64,000 nucleotides of DNA from Mucilaginibacter gracilis (GTDB lineage Bacteria > Bacteroidota > Bacteroidia > Sphingobacteriales > Sphingobacteriaceae), in NCBI RefSeq assembly GCF_003633615.1, contig NZ_RBKU01000001.1:1302001-1366000 (forward strand). The letters are read 5' to 3'. Each line of letters starts with the position of its first letter. The first letter of the stretch is position 1. The notes beneath the pieces are model-generated. The model was not told where the DNA came from and did not search any database. It worked only from the letters and a program-made list of their open reading frames with translations. Of this stretch, positions 36,672 through 45,300 are shown one piece after another. Both the position numbers and the translations under genes were made by a program.

Positions 36672-38170
36672 TGATGGATCAAAAATATATACTGGCGATA
36701 GACCAGGGCACCAGCAGCACCAAGTCGACTATTTTTGATGAAAAGGGTAATGCCATCGCACGGGGCCAGGTGGACTTGGCTACGCAGTTTTTAGATGGAG
36801 GAATGGTAGAACAAGATCCTTTAGGGATATTTGAAAATGTGTTGGCATCTGTTTCCCTTTGCCTTGAGGCTTTTCGCCGAACAGGTAAAGATACAGGATC
36901 CATCTTAAGCATTGGGATATCCAATCAGCGGGAAACCTTTGTCGTATGGGACGCTAACGGAGATCCCTTGCACAATGCTGTTGTGTGGCAATGCAAACGT
37001 TCGATCGATATCTGCAACCAATTGATTAATGGCGGGTTTAAAAAAACGGTAAAAGAACGTACAGGGCTGATCATCGACCCCTACTTCTCTGCATCAAAAT
37101 TGATATGGTTATATCAAAATAAAGATAAAGTCAGGGCGGCCATAGACACTGGCAATGCTTATTTTGGCACGATTGACACCTGGCTTTTATTTAAACTGAC
37201 AGGGGGCAAGCGCTATCTCACTGATCACACAAATGCTTCACGGACAATGCTTTTTAACTTATCAACATTAAACTGGGACACCTATCTTTTGGCAACTTTC
37301 GGTTTAGATAAGATAAATCTACCGGAAGTAATTGCCTCTTCGTCTGATTTTGGCGCAAGCGACTTTGGTGGGTCATTTGACCGGGAGATACCGATCGGGG
37401 CGATGATCGGCGATTCCCATGCCGCGGCATTTGGCGAAGGTTGTTTTGAGCAAGGCCAGGCGAAAGCAACATTGGGAACAGGCTGTTCCATTATGATGAA
37501 TGCCGGTACGGATTTGCCTTCCGGTAGCGAGGGGGTTGTTACGACAATATGTTGGAGTACATCAACGAGAGTGGATTATGGGCTTGAGGGTGTGATCGTT
37601 TCCTGTGGTTCGACGATGGAGTGGCTGCGCAGGGAGCTCACTCTTTTTAGTGATATCAAGCAAACGCAGGATATGGCCAATAGCGTGCTTGATAATAACG
37701 GTGTTTATATTATCCCGGCATTCAGCGGCATGGGTGCACCGTATTGGCAGATGGACAGAAAAGGGGAGCTTCTTGGCTTAACTTTTAACACCTCCAAAAA
37801 CCACATCGTCAGGGCTGGTTTGGAGTCAATCGCTTACCAGATCCGGTCTGTGATCGACGCAATGGAAAATGCCGCGCAACTGGACCTACGCATGTTGATT
37901 GTCAATGGCGGTATAATCTCTAACAACTTTGTTTTAGGTTTTCTTACCGATCTTTTAAACAAACCCTTGTATTACGGAATATCGGATGCGTCTGGCTTGG
38001 GTGCTGCTATGCTAGCGGGTTTGCAGGCCGGACTTTTTGAAAGCCTTGAAGAGATCAAGGCATTGGCTAAGCCTAAATCTACCGTGATGCCAACAATAAA
38101 CCCAACCTCGGTTCAGGTAAACTACCATACATGGTTAGCTCACGTAAACAGAACCTATACAGATAAATGA
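36671..38170 (+). CDS. FGGY-family carbohydrate kinase (GlpK-like in sequence)
   Basis: A 499-residue kinase with both FGGY ATPase domains. It shows YILAIDQGTSSTKSTIFDEKG (phosphate-1 loop), SIGISNQRETFVVWD, VVWQCKRSIDICNQL, the hinge/catalytic region MIGDSHAAAFGEGC, ATLGTGCSIMMN and GMGAPYWQMDRKG. It also has the adenosine-site region MLIVNGGIISNNFVL and ASGLGAAMLAG. A GTG at 36668 is also possible, but the ATG pair at 36671/36674 is more natural; either start overlaps or abuts the RbsC stop. The sequence resembles glycerol kinase, yet no glycerol genes are near. Beside an isomerase and transketolase, a ketose such as D-apulose is a better candidate substrate. D-apulose kinases (AplK) belong to the same FGGY family. 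Confidence 0.9.
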   Translation: MMDQKYILAIDQGTSSTKSTIFDEKGNAIARGQVDLATQFLDGGMVEQDPLGIFENVLASVSLCLEAFRRTGKDTGSILSIGISNQRETFVVWDANGDPLHNAVVWQCKRSIDICNQLINGGFKKTVKERTGLIIDPYFSASKLIWLYQNKDKVRAAIDTGNAYFGTIDTWLLFKLTGGKRYLTDHTNASRTMLFNLSTLNWDTYLLATFGLDKINLPEVIASSSDFGASDFGGSFDREIPIGAMIGDSHAAAFGEGCFEQGQAKATLGTGCSIMMNAGTDLPSGSEGVVTTICWSTSTRVDYGLEGVIVSCGSTMEWLRRELTLFSDIKQTQDMANSVLDNNGVYIIPAFSGMGAPYWQMDRKGELLGLTFNTSKNHIVRAGLESIAYQIRSVIDAMENAAQLDLRMLIVNGGIISNNFVLGFLTDLLNKPLYYGISDASGLGAAMLAGLQAGLFESLEEIKALAKPKSTVMPTINPTSVQVNYHTWLAHVNRTYTDK

Positions 38171-39765
38171 TACAATCTCTTATGCAGACAAACAAAACAT
38201 TTTTCTTATTTTTTGTCTTTGTAGTTTTATTGGTGTTCCTTTTTTTATTTGGCGCACATGCGCAAGTGAAAGTAGAACGCTGGAACCGGTTCGAGATAAG
38301 TTTGAAAGGCCCTGTAACAGGTAATCCTTTTACAGAAAATCATTTTTCCGCTATATTTTCGAATAACTCCAAACGTGTCAGTGTTGATGGTTTTTATGAC
38401 GGCGAAGGTAACTATCTAATAAGATTTATGCCAATGGAACTTGGTAAGTGGAATTACATCACAGTAAGTAATATTGCTGCATTAAACCATCGGTCTGGAT
38501 TATTTACCTGCGTAGCTCCAAACAACGCAAATCATGGCATGATACGCGTTGCGGACACGTATCATTTCAGATACGAAGACGGTAAGCCATATTATCCTTT
38601 TGGTACCACCGCTTACGCTTGGATCCATCAGGGGCCAGAACTTGAGGAAGCGACATTGACCACACTTAAAAGCTCCGCTTTTAACAAAATCAGGATGTGC
38701 ATTCTCCCTAAATATTATACTTATGTAACTAATGAACCCCTTTTCTATCCTTACGAAAAAGGAGATGGAAAAAACAGGTGGAACTTTAAGCGGTTTAACC
38801 CTGCCTTTTTCAGGCATCTGGAAAAACGGATCGATGATTTAAACGCGCTTGGAATAGAGGCTGATCTGATCATTTTCCACCCTTATGATAAAGGGCATTG
38901 GGGGTTTGACAGTATGGGTAAGGAAAATGATCTATTGTATATTAAATATCTTGCGGCACGCCTTTCGGCTTTCAGGAACGTCTGGTGGTCGATGGCCAAC
39001 GAATTTGATTACATCAAAAGTAAGCCCCGTGCGGTATGGGATGATTATGCAGCGGCTGTAGTGGGGCATGACCCCTACCGCCATCTGTGCTCGATCCATA
39101 ATGGCAGTGTGTATTACGATAACTGGAAGCCGTATTTTACCCATGTTAGCATACAAAACGGCGCACCTGTCGAAGATTTCGGCCGTGCTGGTTTATTACG
39201 CGATGTGTATTTCAAACCCGTGATTTATGATGAGGTTTGTTATGAAGGAAATCTTCCTCAAAGATGGGGGCGTCTTACAGGTCAGGAAATGACAGCTGCG
39301 GTCTGGCAGGGCATAATAGCCGGAACATATGTCACACATGGTGAAAGTATCAAAGGCAATGGAGATACAATATTTTGGGCCAAGGGCGGCATATTAAAGG
39401 GCGAAAGCCCAGCCCGAATCGCTTTTCTCAGGACCTTATTAGAAAACGGCCCCGGTCCTTTACATCTCGCTGATAACTGGAAGGATAATCAAACCGCGCA
39501 AACAGATAGCACGTATTACCTCATCTATCTTGGCAAACCAAAGCAAAAGGAATGGATGTTCAGCTTGCCTAAAAAAGGTGGGCCACCCGTAGGCACAAAA
39601 TACAAGGTTGACCTGATTGACACATGGAAAATGTCCGTAACGCCCATTAATCAGGTTTTCGAGACCAGTAAAGCCGATGGTTATCGAATTTATGATAAAA
39701 ACCATAGCTTGGTAAGCTTACCTGATGATTCTTATCTGGCATTTCGAATACATTTAATAAAATAA
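38167..39765 (+). CDS. DUF5060-domain glycoside hydrolase (clan-A TIM barrel)
   Basis: A 532-residue secreted enzyme whose ATG overlaps the kinase stop as ATGA, implying coupled translation. A long hydrophobic signal segment ends AHAQ. Residues about 35-125 resemble the DUF5060 beta-sandwich, with RWNRFEISLKGP and GFYDGEGNYLIRFMP. A TIM barrel follows from GKPYYPFGTTAYAW. The putative acid/base Glu is in WWSMANEFD and the nucleophile Glu in VIYDEVCYEG, the arrangement of retaining clan GH-A enzymes. A small beta-domain closes the protein. Relatives sit near the GH140-like DUF4038 families. The substrate is unknown, but placement after a sugar kinase suggests it feeds the same pathway. Confidence 0.82.
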   Translation: MIQSLMQTNKTFFLFFVFVVLLVFLFLFGAHAQVKVERWNRFEISLKGPVTGNPFTENHFSAIFSNNSKRVSVDGFYDGEGNYLIRFMPMELGKWNYITVSNIAALNHRSGLFTCVAPNNANHGMIRVADTYHFRYEDGKPYYPFGTTAYAWIHQGPELEEATLTTLKSSAFNKIRMCILPKYYTYVTNEPLFYPYEKGDGKNRWNFKRFNPAFFRHLEKRIDDLNALGIEADLIIFHPYDKGHWGFDSMGKENDLLYIKYLAARLSAFRNVWWSMANEFDYIKSKPRAVWDDYAAAVVGHDPYRHLCSIHNGSVYYDNWKPYFTHVSIQNGAPVEDFGRAGLLRDVYFKPVIYDEVCYEGNLPQRWGRLTGQEMTAAVWQGIIAGTYVTHGESIKGNGDTIFWAKGGILKGESPARIAFLRTLLENGPGPLHLADNWKDNQTAQTDSTYYLIYLGKPKQKEWMFSLPKKGGPPVGTKYKVDLIDTWKMSVTPINQVFETSKADGYRIYDKNHSLVSLPDDSYLAFRIHLIK

Positions 39766-39803
39766 AACTAATTAATATGAATGGCATATATTACTATAAG
39801 AAC

Positions 39804-41972
39804 ATGAAAAGGACATTTACCTTGATCGTATTCTTCATTATCCTTTTAATTACTGATAGCGCTCTTGCTCAAAAAGCCACATGGATATACTACCCCGGCG
39901 ATTTTGATATTTGGCTGGGCAACAAGATGCAGAACCGACGTACAGATCGTGGTGCGTTTTTACCAGTGCTTTGGAAAATGGATAGCCATTATGTTTTGGT
40001 AGAGTTCCATAAAGATTTTGACGTACCAGCAACAGAAGAGGTTAAACTTTATGTTGAAGGAATGTATAATGTAAAGGTTGATGGACAGGCCTTTGTGGGC
40101 TATCCTAAGAGTATCACTGTTCCTTCAGGTCATCACAAGGTGAGTTTAAAAGTTTATTGTCAGGATAGGGTACCAGCAATATTTGTTCAAGGGAAAACTA
40201 TAGTATCCGACGATAGTTGGCTGGTTACTTTTGAAGATAAAGAGTGGATTGATGCCACGGGCAAGGTATCTGATAAATCGGGAACAACTTACCTGAACGC
40301 TGGTGCATGGAATTTTAACGATCCTTTATCACCCCCGTCTAAATTCAGTTTGCCAACTGTACCGCAACATGCCATGAGTAGCGATAAAAAAGCCAACTCG
40401 TTCTTTTTAGATTTTGGTAAAGAAACTTTTGGCTTTGTTAAATTACATGGTTTAAAAGGGAAAGGTAAGCTGCATATTTATTACGGTGAGTCGAAGGAAG
40501 AAGCACAGTCGGTGGATCATTGCGAAACTTTGGATGAATTGATGATTAACGAATCTGCCAAAAAGGATTCTGTAATGGAGTTGTCAAAAGCATTACGATA
40601 TGTAAATGTTCAGTTTGATTCAGGTGTTTCTGTTGATTCTGTATCAATGCTTTATGAGTATGCGCCGTTAACCCAACGCGGGGCTTTCAGATGCTCTGAT
40701 GAGGAAATCAATAAGATCTATGATATTTCTAAGTACACCCTTCAGTTAGCCACACGCGAGTTTTTTATCGATGGGATAAAAAGGGATCGGTGGATATGGT
40801 CGGGCGATGCTTACCAGAGTTATGCGATGAATTACTATTCATTTTTTGATTCGCCAACAGTAACCCGTACTATTTTGGCTTTGCGCGGAAAAGATCCTGT
40901 AACGAGCCATATCAATACCATAATGGATTATACTTTTTATTGGTTTTTGAGCATTAACGATTATTACCAGTATACAGGCGATAAAACCTTTATTAAGCAG
41001 TTTTACCCGCGTATGCAAACGCTAATGGATTATTGCTTATCGCGGCGGGATAAAAATGGCATGATGGCCGGCTTACCAGGTGATTGGCTGTTTATTGACT
41101 GGGCAGATGGTTTAAGCAAACAAGGGGAGTTGAGTTTTGAGCAGTTGTTATTCTGCCGTAGTTTAGAAACTATGGCTATCTGCGCCAAGCTCAACAACGA
41201 TAACGAAGGAGCCGCTAAATACCAGGCCTTAGCTGATGAGTTGAAAGCTAAGATATTTAAACTGTACTGGAACGAGCAAAAACATGCGTTGGTGCATAGC
41301 TTAATTGATGATAAGCAAAGCGATAACGTTACCCGTTATACTAACATGTTTGCCATTTTTTTTAACTACTTTAACGAGCAGCAAAAGCAGGATGTAAAGA
41401 AAAACGTGTTGCTGAACAATAATATCCAGAAGATAACAACACCGTACATGCGCTTTTACGAGCTTGAGGCGCTTTGCGCAATGGGCGAGCAGGGTTATGT
41501 ATTAAAGCAAATGAAAGATTACTGGGGCGGTATGTTAAAGCTTGGTGCTACGTCTTTTTGGGAAGAGTATAATCCGGATAAAAAGGGCGCTGAGGTTTAC
41601 GCTATGTATGGTCGTCCGTTCGGTAAAAGCCTTTGTCATGCATGGGGTGCAAGCCCAATATACCTGTTAGGTAAATATTATCTGGGTGTAAAGCCTTTAA
41701 CGGCAGGATACTCCACATGGGTAGCCGAACCTAATTTAGGTGGTTTGAAATGGATGGAAGGCACTGTGCCGACACCAGAAGGAAACATCAAAATGTATTG
41801 CAGTAACACGCATATTAAAATTAAAGGAGAAAATGGCACAGGAACTTTACGTATAAAAAGCAAATCGAAACCAAGCTGTAAAGACGCTTCTGTTATATCA
41901 AAAGGTAATCATATATATGAACTAATAATCACTAAGGATAAAGCCTATAATATTACCTATACCGAACTATAA
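39804..41972 (+). CDS. GH78-like (alpha-L-rhamnosidase-type) glycosidase
   Basis: About 722 residues from the ATG at 39804, which starts a clean signal peptide ending DSALAQ. An ATG at 39777 would add nine residues, including a tyrosine run, before it. The N-terminal part has beta-sandwich domains, with WIYYPGDFDIWLGNKMQNRR and FFLDFGKETFGFVKL. The (alpha/alpha)6 barrel contains FFIDGIKRDRWIWSGDAYQS, TFYWFLSINDYYQYTGD, and ATSFWEEYNP with SLCHAWGASPIYLLGKYYLG. These are hallmarks of GH78 and related enzymes. The conserved acid-rich motif reads RDR where classic GH78 sequences usually carry a Glu, so specificity may differ from rhamnosidase. It lies between two clan-A hydrolases in the proposed apiose operon. 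RG-II side chains contain rhamnose next to apiose, which would fit. Confidence 0.8.
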   Translation: MKRTFTLIVFFIILLITDSALAQKATWIYYPGDFDIWLGNKMQNRRTDRGAFLPVLWKMDSHYVLVEFHKDFDVPATEEVKLYVEGMYNVKVDGQAFVGYPKSITVPSGHHKVSLKVYCQDRVPAIFVQGKTIVSDDSWLVTFEDKEWIDATGKVSDKSGTTYLNAGAWNFNDPLSPPSKFSLPTVPQHAMSSDKKANSFFLDFGKETFGFVKLHGLKGKGKLHIYYGESKEEAQSVDHCETLDELMINESAKKDSVMELSKALRYVNVQFDSGVSVDSVSMLYEYAPLTQRGAFRCSDEEINKIYDISKYTLQLATREFFIDGIKRDRWIWSGDAYQSYAMNYYSFFDSPTVTRTILALRGKDPVTSHINTIMDYTFYWFLSINDYYQYTGDKTFIKQFYPRMQTLMDYCLSRRDKNGMMAGLPGDWLFIDWADGLSKQGELSFEQLLFCRSLETMAICAKLNNDNEGAAKYQALADELKAKIFKLYWNEQKHALVHSLIDDKQSDNVTRYTNMFAIFFNYFNEQQKQDVKKNVLLNNNIQKITTPYMRFYELEALCAMGEQGYVLKQMKDYWGGMLKLGATSFWEEYNPDKKGAEVYAMYGRPFGKSLCHAWGASPIYLLGKYYLGVKPLTAGYSTWVAEPNLGGLKWMEGTVPTPEGNIKMYCSNTHIKIKGENGTGTLRIKSKSKPSCKDASVISKGNHIYELIITKDKAYNITYTEL

Positions 41973-42014
41973 AAATAATGTTACGGACTTTAACAAATTA
42001 AACTCGCAAAAAAC

Positions 42015-43403
42015 ATGAAGAAAAGAGCGTTGACAGGTTGGTTGACCTTTATTATGCTGACTACGCTGACCGCCCGTGCGCAATTCGCGGTTAGCCCACT
42101 CACCATTTCACCTAACCACAGATACTTTCGTACAGACGGAAAGCCTTTTTTCTGGCTTGGGGATACCGGTTGGTTATTATTTTCAAAACTGGATCGTGCA
42201 AGTGCGGAGCAATATTTGGAAACAAGGAGCAAACAGGGGTTTAATGTTATTCAGGCAATGGTAATACATGATATCGCCGAAGTAAATTGCTATGGCGACT
42301 CTGCCTTAATTGATCAAAAAATTGCGCATCCCAAGATTACTCCGGGTAACGATTTTAATAAAAACAAAGAATATGATTATTGGGATCACATAGACTGGAT
42401 CATCAGTAAAGCACAAGAAAAAGGTTTGTATGTTGCTTTAGTACCGATATGGGGAGGTGTGGTAAAGGGTAAACGCATTACGCCCGAGCAAGGACGTAAT
42501 TACGCTGACTTCCTGGCTAAAAGGTTTGGAAGCAGGCCAAATATCATTTGGATGAACGGAGGGGATATTGCAGGAAATATTTATGAAAATACCTGGAGAG
42601 CAATTGGATCAGCACTGCACGAAGCCGATCCCAATCATTTGATTACATTTCATCCCAGAGGACGGACGCAATCCTCAACCTGGTTTCAGGATGCAGACTG
42701 GTTGAGTTTTAACTGTTTCCAGTCTGGACACCGAACTTATTCGCAGGATGTATCCAAAGAAGATCTAAAATATGGTGAAGACAACTGGCGGTATGTAAAA
42801 GCAGATTACGAAAAAACACCTGTTAAGCCGACGCTTGATGCAGAGCCGTCTTATGAAAATATCCCGTATGGTTTACATGATACGAAACTACCCAAATGGA
42901 CAGACGCGGACGTCCGGAGGTACGGATATTGGTCGGTTTTTGCGGGTGCCTGTGGGTATACGTACGGAAACAACGACGTGATGCAAATGCATCTTCCCGG
43001 AGATAAAAAACCGGCCTATGGTTCAAAAGAATATTGGTACACCTCCATCAATAGCCCCGGAGCCCAGCAAATGATCTTCTTAAAGAAACTGATCCTATCC
43101 AGGCCATACGAAGAACGCGTACCTGATCAGTCTATGATTGCGGGACAGCAAGGACTGCAATATGATCATCTTTTGGCTACACGTGGTAAAAAATTTGCTT
43201 TCATCTACACTTATAATGGCAGGGAGATGCTCATCAATGGAGATAAACTTCTGGGACAAAAGTTACGTGCTGCGTGGTTTAACCCCAGAACAGGTGAAAC
43301 GATAAACATTGGTGTCTTCAGTAAACAAACTTCAATGCATTTTAAGCCTCCCGGTGAAAAAAGAAATGGCAACGACTGGGTGCTTGTTCTCGATTCCATT
43401 TAA
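42015..43403 (+). CDS. GH140-like apiosidase (DUF4038) with C-terminal collagen-binding-like domain
   Basis: A 462-residue secreted enzyme with signal peptide ending TARAQ. The DUF4038 TIM barrel, now named apiosidase-like, is clear: ISPNHRYFRTDGKPFFWLGDTGW, DYWDHIDWIISKAQEKGLYVALVPIWGG, RPNIIWMNGGDIAGN and KPTLDAEPSYENIP. An Asp (residue 184) stands where clan-A enzymes have the Asn-Glu acid/base, and the nucleophile candidate is Glu277. As I recall, the B. thetaiotaomicron GH140 apiosidase BT1012 uses an Asp/Glu pair at similar positions. A C-terminal domain includes KKFAFIYTYNGREML and AAWFNPRTGE. GH140 cuts apiose linkages in rhamnogalacturonan II. It is 42 bp from the GH78-like gene. Confidence 0.88.
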   Translation: MKKRALTGWLTFIMLTTLTARAQFAVSPLTISPNHRYFRTDGKPFFWLGDTGWLLFSKLDRASAEQYLETRSKQGFNVIQAMVIHDIAEVNCYGDSALIDQKIAHPKITPGNDFNKNKEYDYWDHIDWIISKAQEKGLYVALVPIWGGVVKGKRITPEQGRNYADFLAKRFGSRPNIIWMNGGDIAGNIYENTWRAIGSALHEADPNHLITFHPRGRTQSSTWFQDADWLSFNCFQSGHRTYSQDVSKEDLKYGEDNWRYVKADYEKTPVKPTLDAEPSYENIPYGLHDTKLPKWTDADVRRYGYWSVFAGACGYTYGNNDVMQMHLPGDKKPAYGSKEYWYTSINSPGAQQMIFLKKLILSRPYEERVPDQSMIAGQQGLQYDHLLATRGKKFAFIYTYNGREMLINGDKLLGQKLRAAWFNPRTGETINIGVFSKQTSMHFKPPGEKRNGNDWVLVLDSI

Positions 43404-43425
43404 ATATTTTAATTAAATAACGATC

Positions 43426-44793
43426 ATGAAATCTATCAGAAATTTTTTAAGCTCTTTCTGTCTGCTCTTATATACAGGAGTTACTTTCGCTCAGATCCCT
43501 GACAGTATCAAAACTAATATCTCGATCATTCGGCAGCAAGTCTTTAGTGATTATAAGGGGATGTTTAGAAAACCGGTTGGCATACTGCATCAACCGTTTA
43601 TTACTCCGGGGAGTAATGCCTATGCTAACGATCTCTGGGATTGGGACTCCTGGCTAAGTAATATTGCGTTACGACAAATTTTAGAGGATCACGGTTCTGC
43701 AGGTGATAAAAGCGAGGCTGTTATGTACGAACGGGGTTGTATCCTTAATTATCTTGATAACACCGGGTTTGACGGTTACATGCCGATCCTGATCGCCAAA
43801 AATTCCGATCCCGCTAAAATGAAGCCGGCAAATATTTACAGGACTAATATGCATAAACCTGTGATCGCACAGCACGCGGCATTTCTGACCAAAATTAACC
43901 ATGGCGACGCGGAGTGGCTCCGTGAAAAGTTTAGTCTGATGCAAGCCTTTATTAATAATTATGAATCCCATCACCGTAATCGCGCAACCGGCTTATATTA
44001 CTGGCAGGACGACCTTGCTATCGGAACAGACAATGACCCTTCAACATTTTTCAGGCCTAACGGAAGCTCGGGTTCAATCTTCTTGAATTGCCTGATGTAT
44101 AAGGAGTTGAATGCGATGGTCTACTTGGCCGGTTGCTTGAAACTGACCGATATCGCAGCAGAATATAGTAAAGATGCAGAAAACCTTAAACTAGCCGTCC
44201 AAAAAAACTGCTGGGATGAAAAGGACGGTTATTTTTATTCTGTTGACTTGAATTTGAAACCCGTGACAGAACAACCTACAACAATTTTTGGACAAGAGAT
44301 GATTTTACACAGCGGATTTCCGCGTAATTATGATTGCCTGATACAAAGAATAGGCACATGGTCAGGCTTTATGGCGATGTGGGCCGGAATTGCCACTCCA
44401 GAGCAGGCTAAACGTATGGTTGTAGAAAACTTGGAAGACAAGCGAACTTTTAACGCGCAGTACGGTATACGTACGCTATCTAAGCTGGAAAAAATGTACA
44501 GTGTTCGGGCCAGTAACAACCCATCTAACTGGTTGGGACCGATTTGGGGTATTTCCAATTATATGACCTTCCGGGGACTGGTCAAATACGGATTTAAAGA
44601 TCAGGCAAAACAGCTGGCATTCAAAACAATTATGCTTTTTGGAAAGGATTATAAAAAGAACGCAGCCCTTCATGAGTATTACGAACCAGACACAGGCGAA
44701 CCGATATTAAACAAAGGTTTCCAAAACTGGAACTACCTAGTTATCAATATGATTGATTACATAAACGGAGAGCCCGTAATAGAGGAATTTTAG
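43426..44793 (+). CDS. MGH1/GH63-like (alpha/alpha)6-barrel glycoside hydrolase
   Basis: A 455-residue exported protein with signal peptide ending VTFAQ. The (alpha/alpha)6 toroid family of mannosylglycerate hydrolase/GH63/trehalase is suggested by NDLWDWDSWLSNIALRQIL, LYYWQDDLAIGTDNDPS, GSSGSIFLNCLMYKELNAM, NNPSNWLGPIWGISNYMTF, YEPDTGEPILNKGFQNWNYL and a tryptophan-rich active site. The acidic residues WDWD and the Glu in HEYYEPDTGE are catalytic candidates. It is 22 bp from the GH140-like gene and is the last gene of the 15-kb operon. The linkage it cuts cannot be told from sequence. Confidence 0.75.
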   Translation: MKSIRNFLSSFCLLLYTGVTFAQIPDSIKTNISIIRQQVFSDYKGMFRKPVGILHQPFITPGSNAYANDLWDWDSWLSNIALRQILEDHGSAGDKSEAVMYERGCILNYLDNTGFDGYMPILIAKNSDPAKMKPANIYRTNMHKPVIAQHAAFLTKINHGDAEWLREKFSLMQAFINNYESHHRNRATGLYYWQDDLAIGTDNDPSTFFRPNGSSGSIFLNCLMYKELNAMVYLAGCLKLTDIAAEYSKDAENLKLAVQKNCWDEKDGYFYSVDLNLKPVTEQPTTIFGQEMILHSGFPRNYDCLIQRIGTWSGFMAMWAGIATPEQAKRMVVENLEDKRTFNAQYGIRTLSKLEKMYSVRASNNPSNWLGPIWGISNYMTFRGLVKYGFKDQAKQLAFKTIMLFGKDYKKNAALHEYYEPDTGEPILNKGFQNWNYLVINMIDYINGEPVIEEF

Positions 44794-45300
44794 CGCCATC
44801 GATTTAGTATCGGGATAAGACAGTAATCGGCGCTGATAAATTGTGATAATGTTTTTATAATAAATGGGCACGCTTGTAGTGGAGTTGCTATTACCAATCC
44901 CCTAAATGAAGCAGCAACGTTTAAAAAGCGCATCATCCTTATCAAATGAGTTGCATATATCAGTGCGCGGTAAGCATTCTTACCTTACGTAAACCAGGTT
45001 ATTAACACGTAAGATAAAGTCCCAGATATGATTCATGTAAGGGTTATCACAGGTTAGGTGAGGCTGTCGTTCTCCATAACAGATAGCGTTTCACCCGCAC
45101 TGCATTGACTTATCTAATCATCAAACTCATGTCTGATTCCGAGCGTGTTAAGGACAATAAAAGTTAAAAGCACAGTGTATGTTAAAGAATTAATTTGATT
45201 GTTTTACATATTTATTGCACGTTTCGGTTGGTTTTACTTGCGAATTAAGGTTAAAAACATAGACAGGGGCTTTTCTTTTTAGTGCAAGAATACGGTTTTA
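44794..45300. other. Convergent intergenic region between PUL 2 and PUL 3
   Basis: About 507 bp between the ends of the MGH1-like gene (plus) and GH2 (minus). No gene was recognised. A 6-bp hairpin, GGTAAG with CTTACC around CATT, lies near 44969-44984. AGCGCC just at the end of the plus-strand gene can pair with GGCGCT about 35 bp later. Neither has a strong T-run, so transcription ends here are only tentative. Confidence 0.4.

Noticed and set aside
36671-38170. Annotation as glycerol kinase
   Set aside because: The sequence is GlpK-like, but there is no glycerol facilitator or glycerol-phosphate dehydrogenase nearby, and the operon context of isomerase and transketolase points to a sugar substrate.
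44960-45000. Hairpin GGTAAG-CATT-CTTACC as a definite terminator
   Set aside because: Only 6 bp of stem with no T-run, too weak to call.
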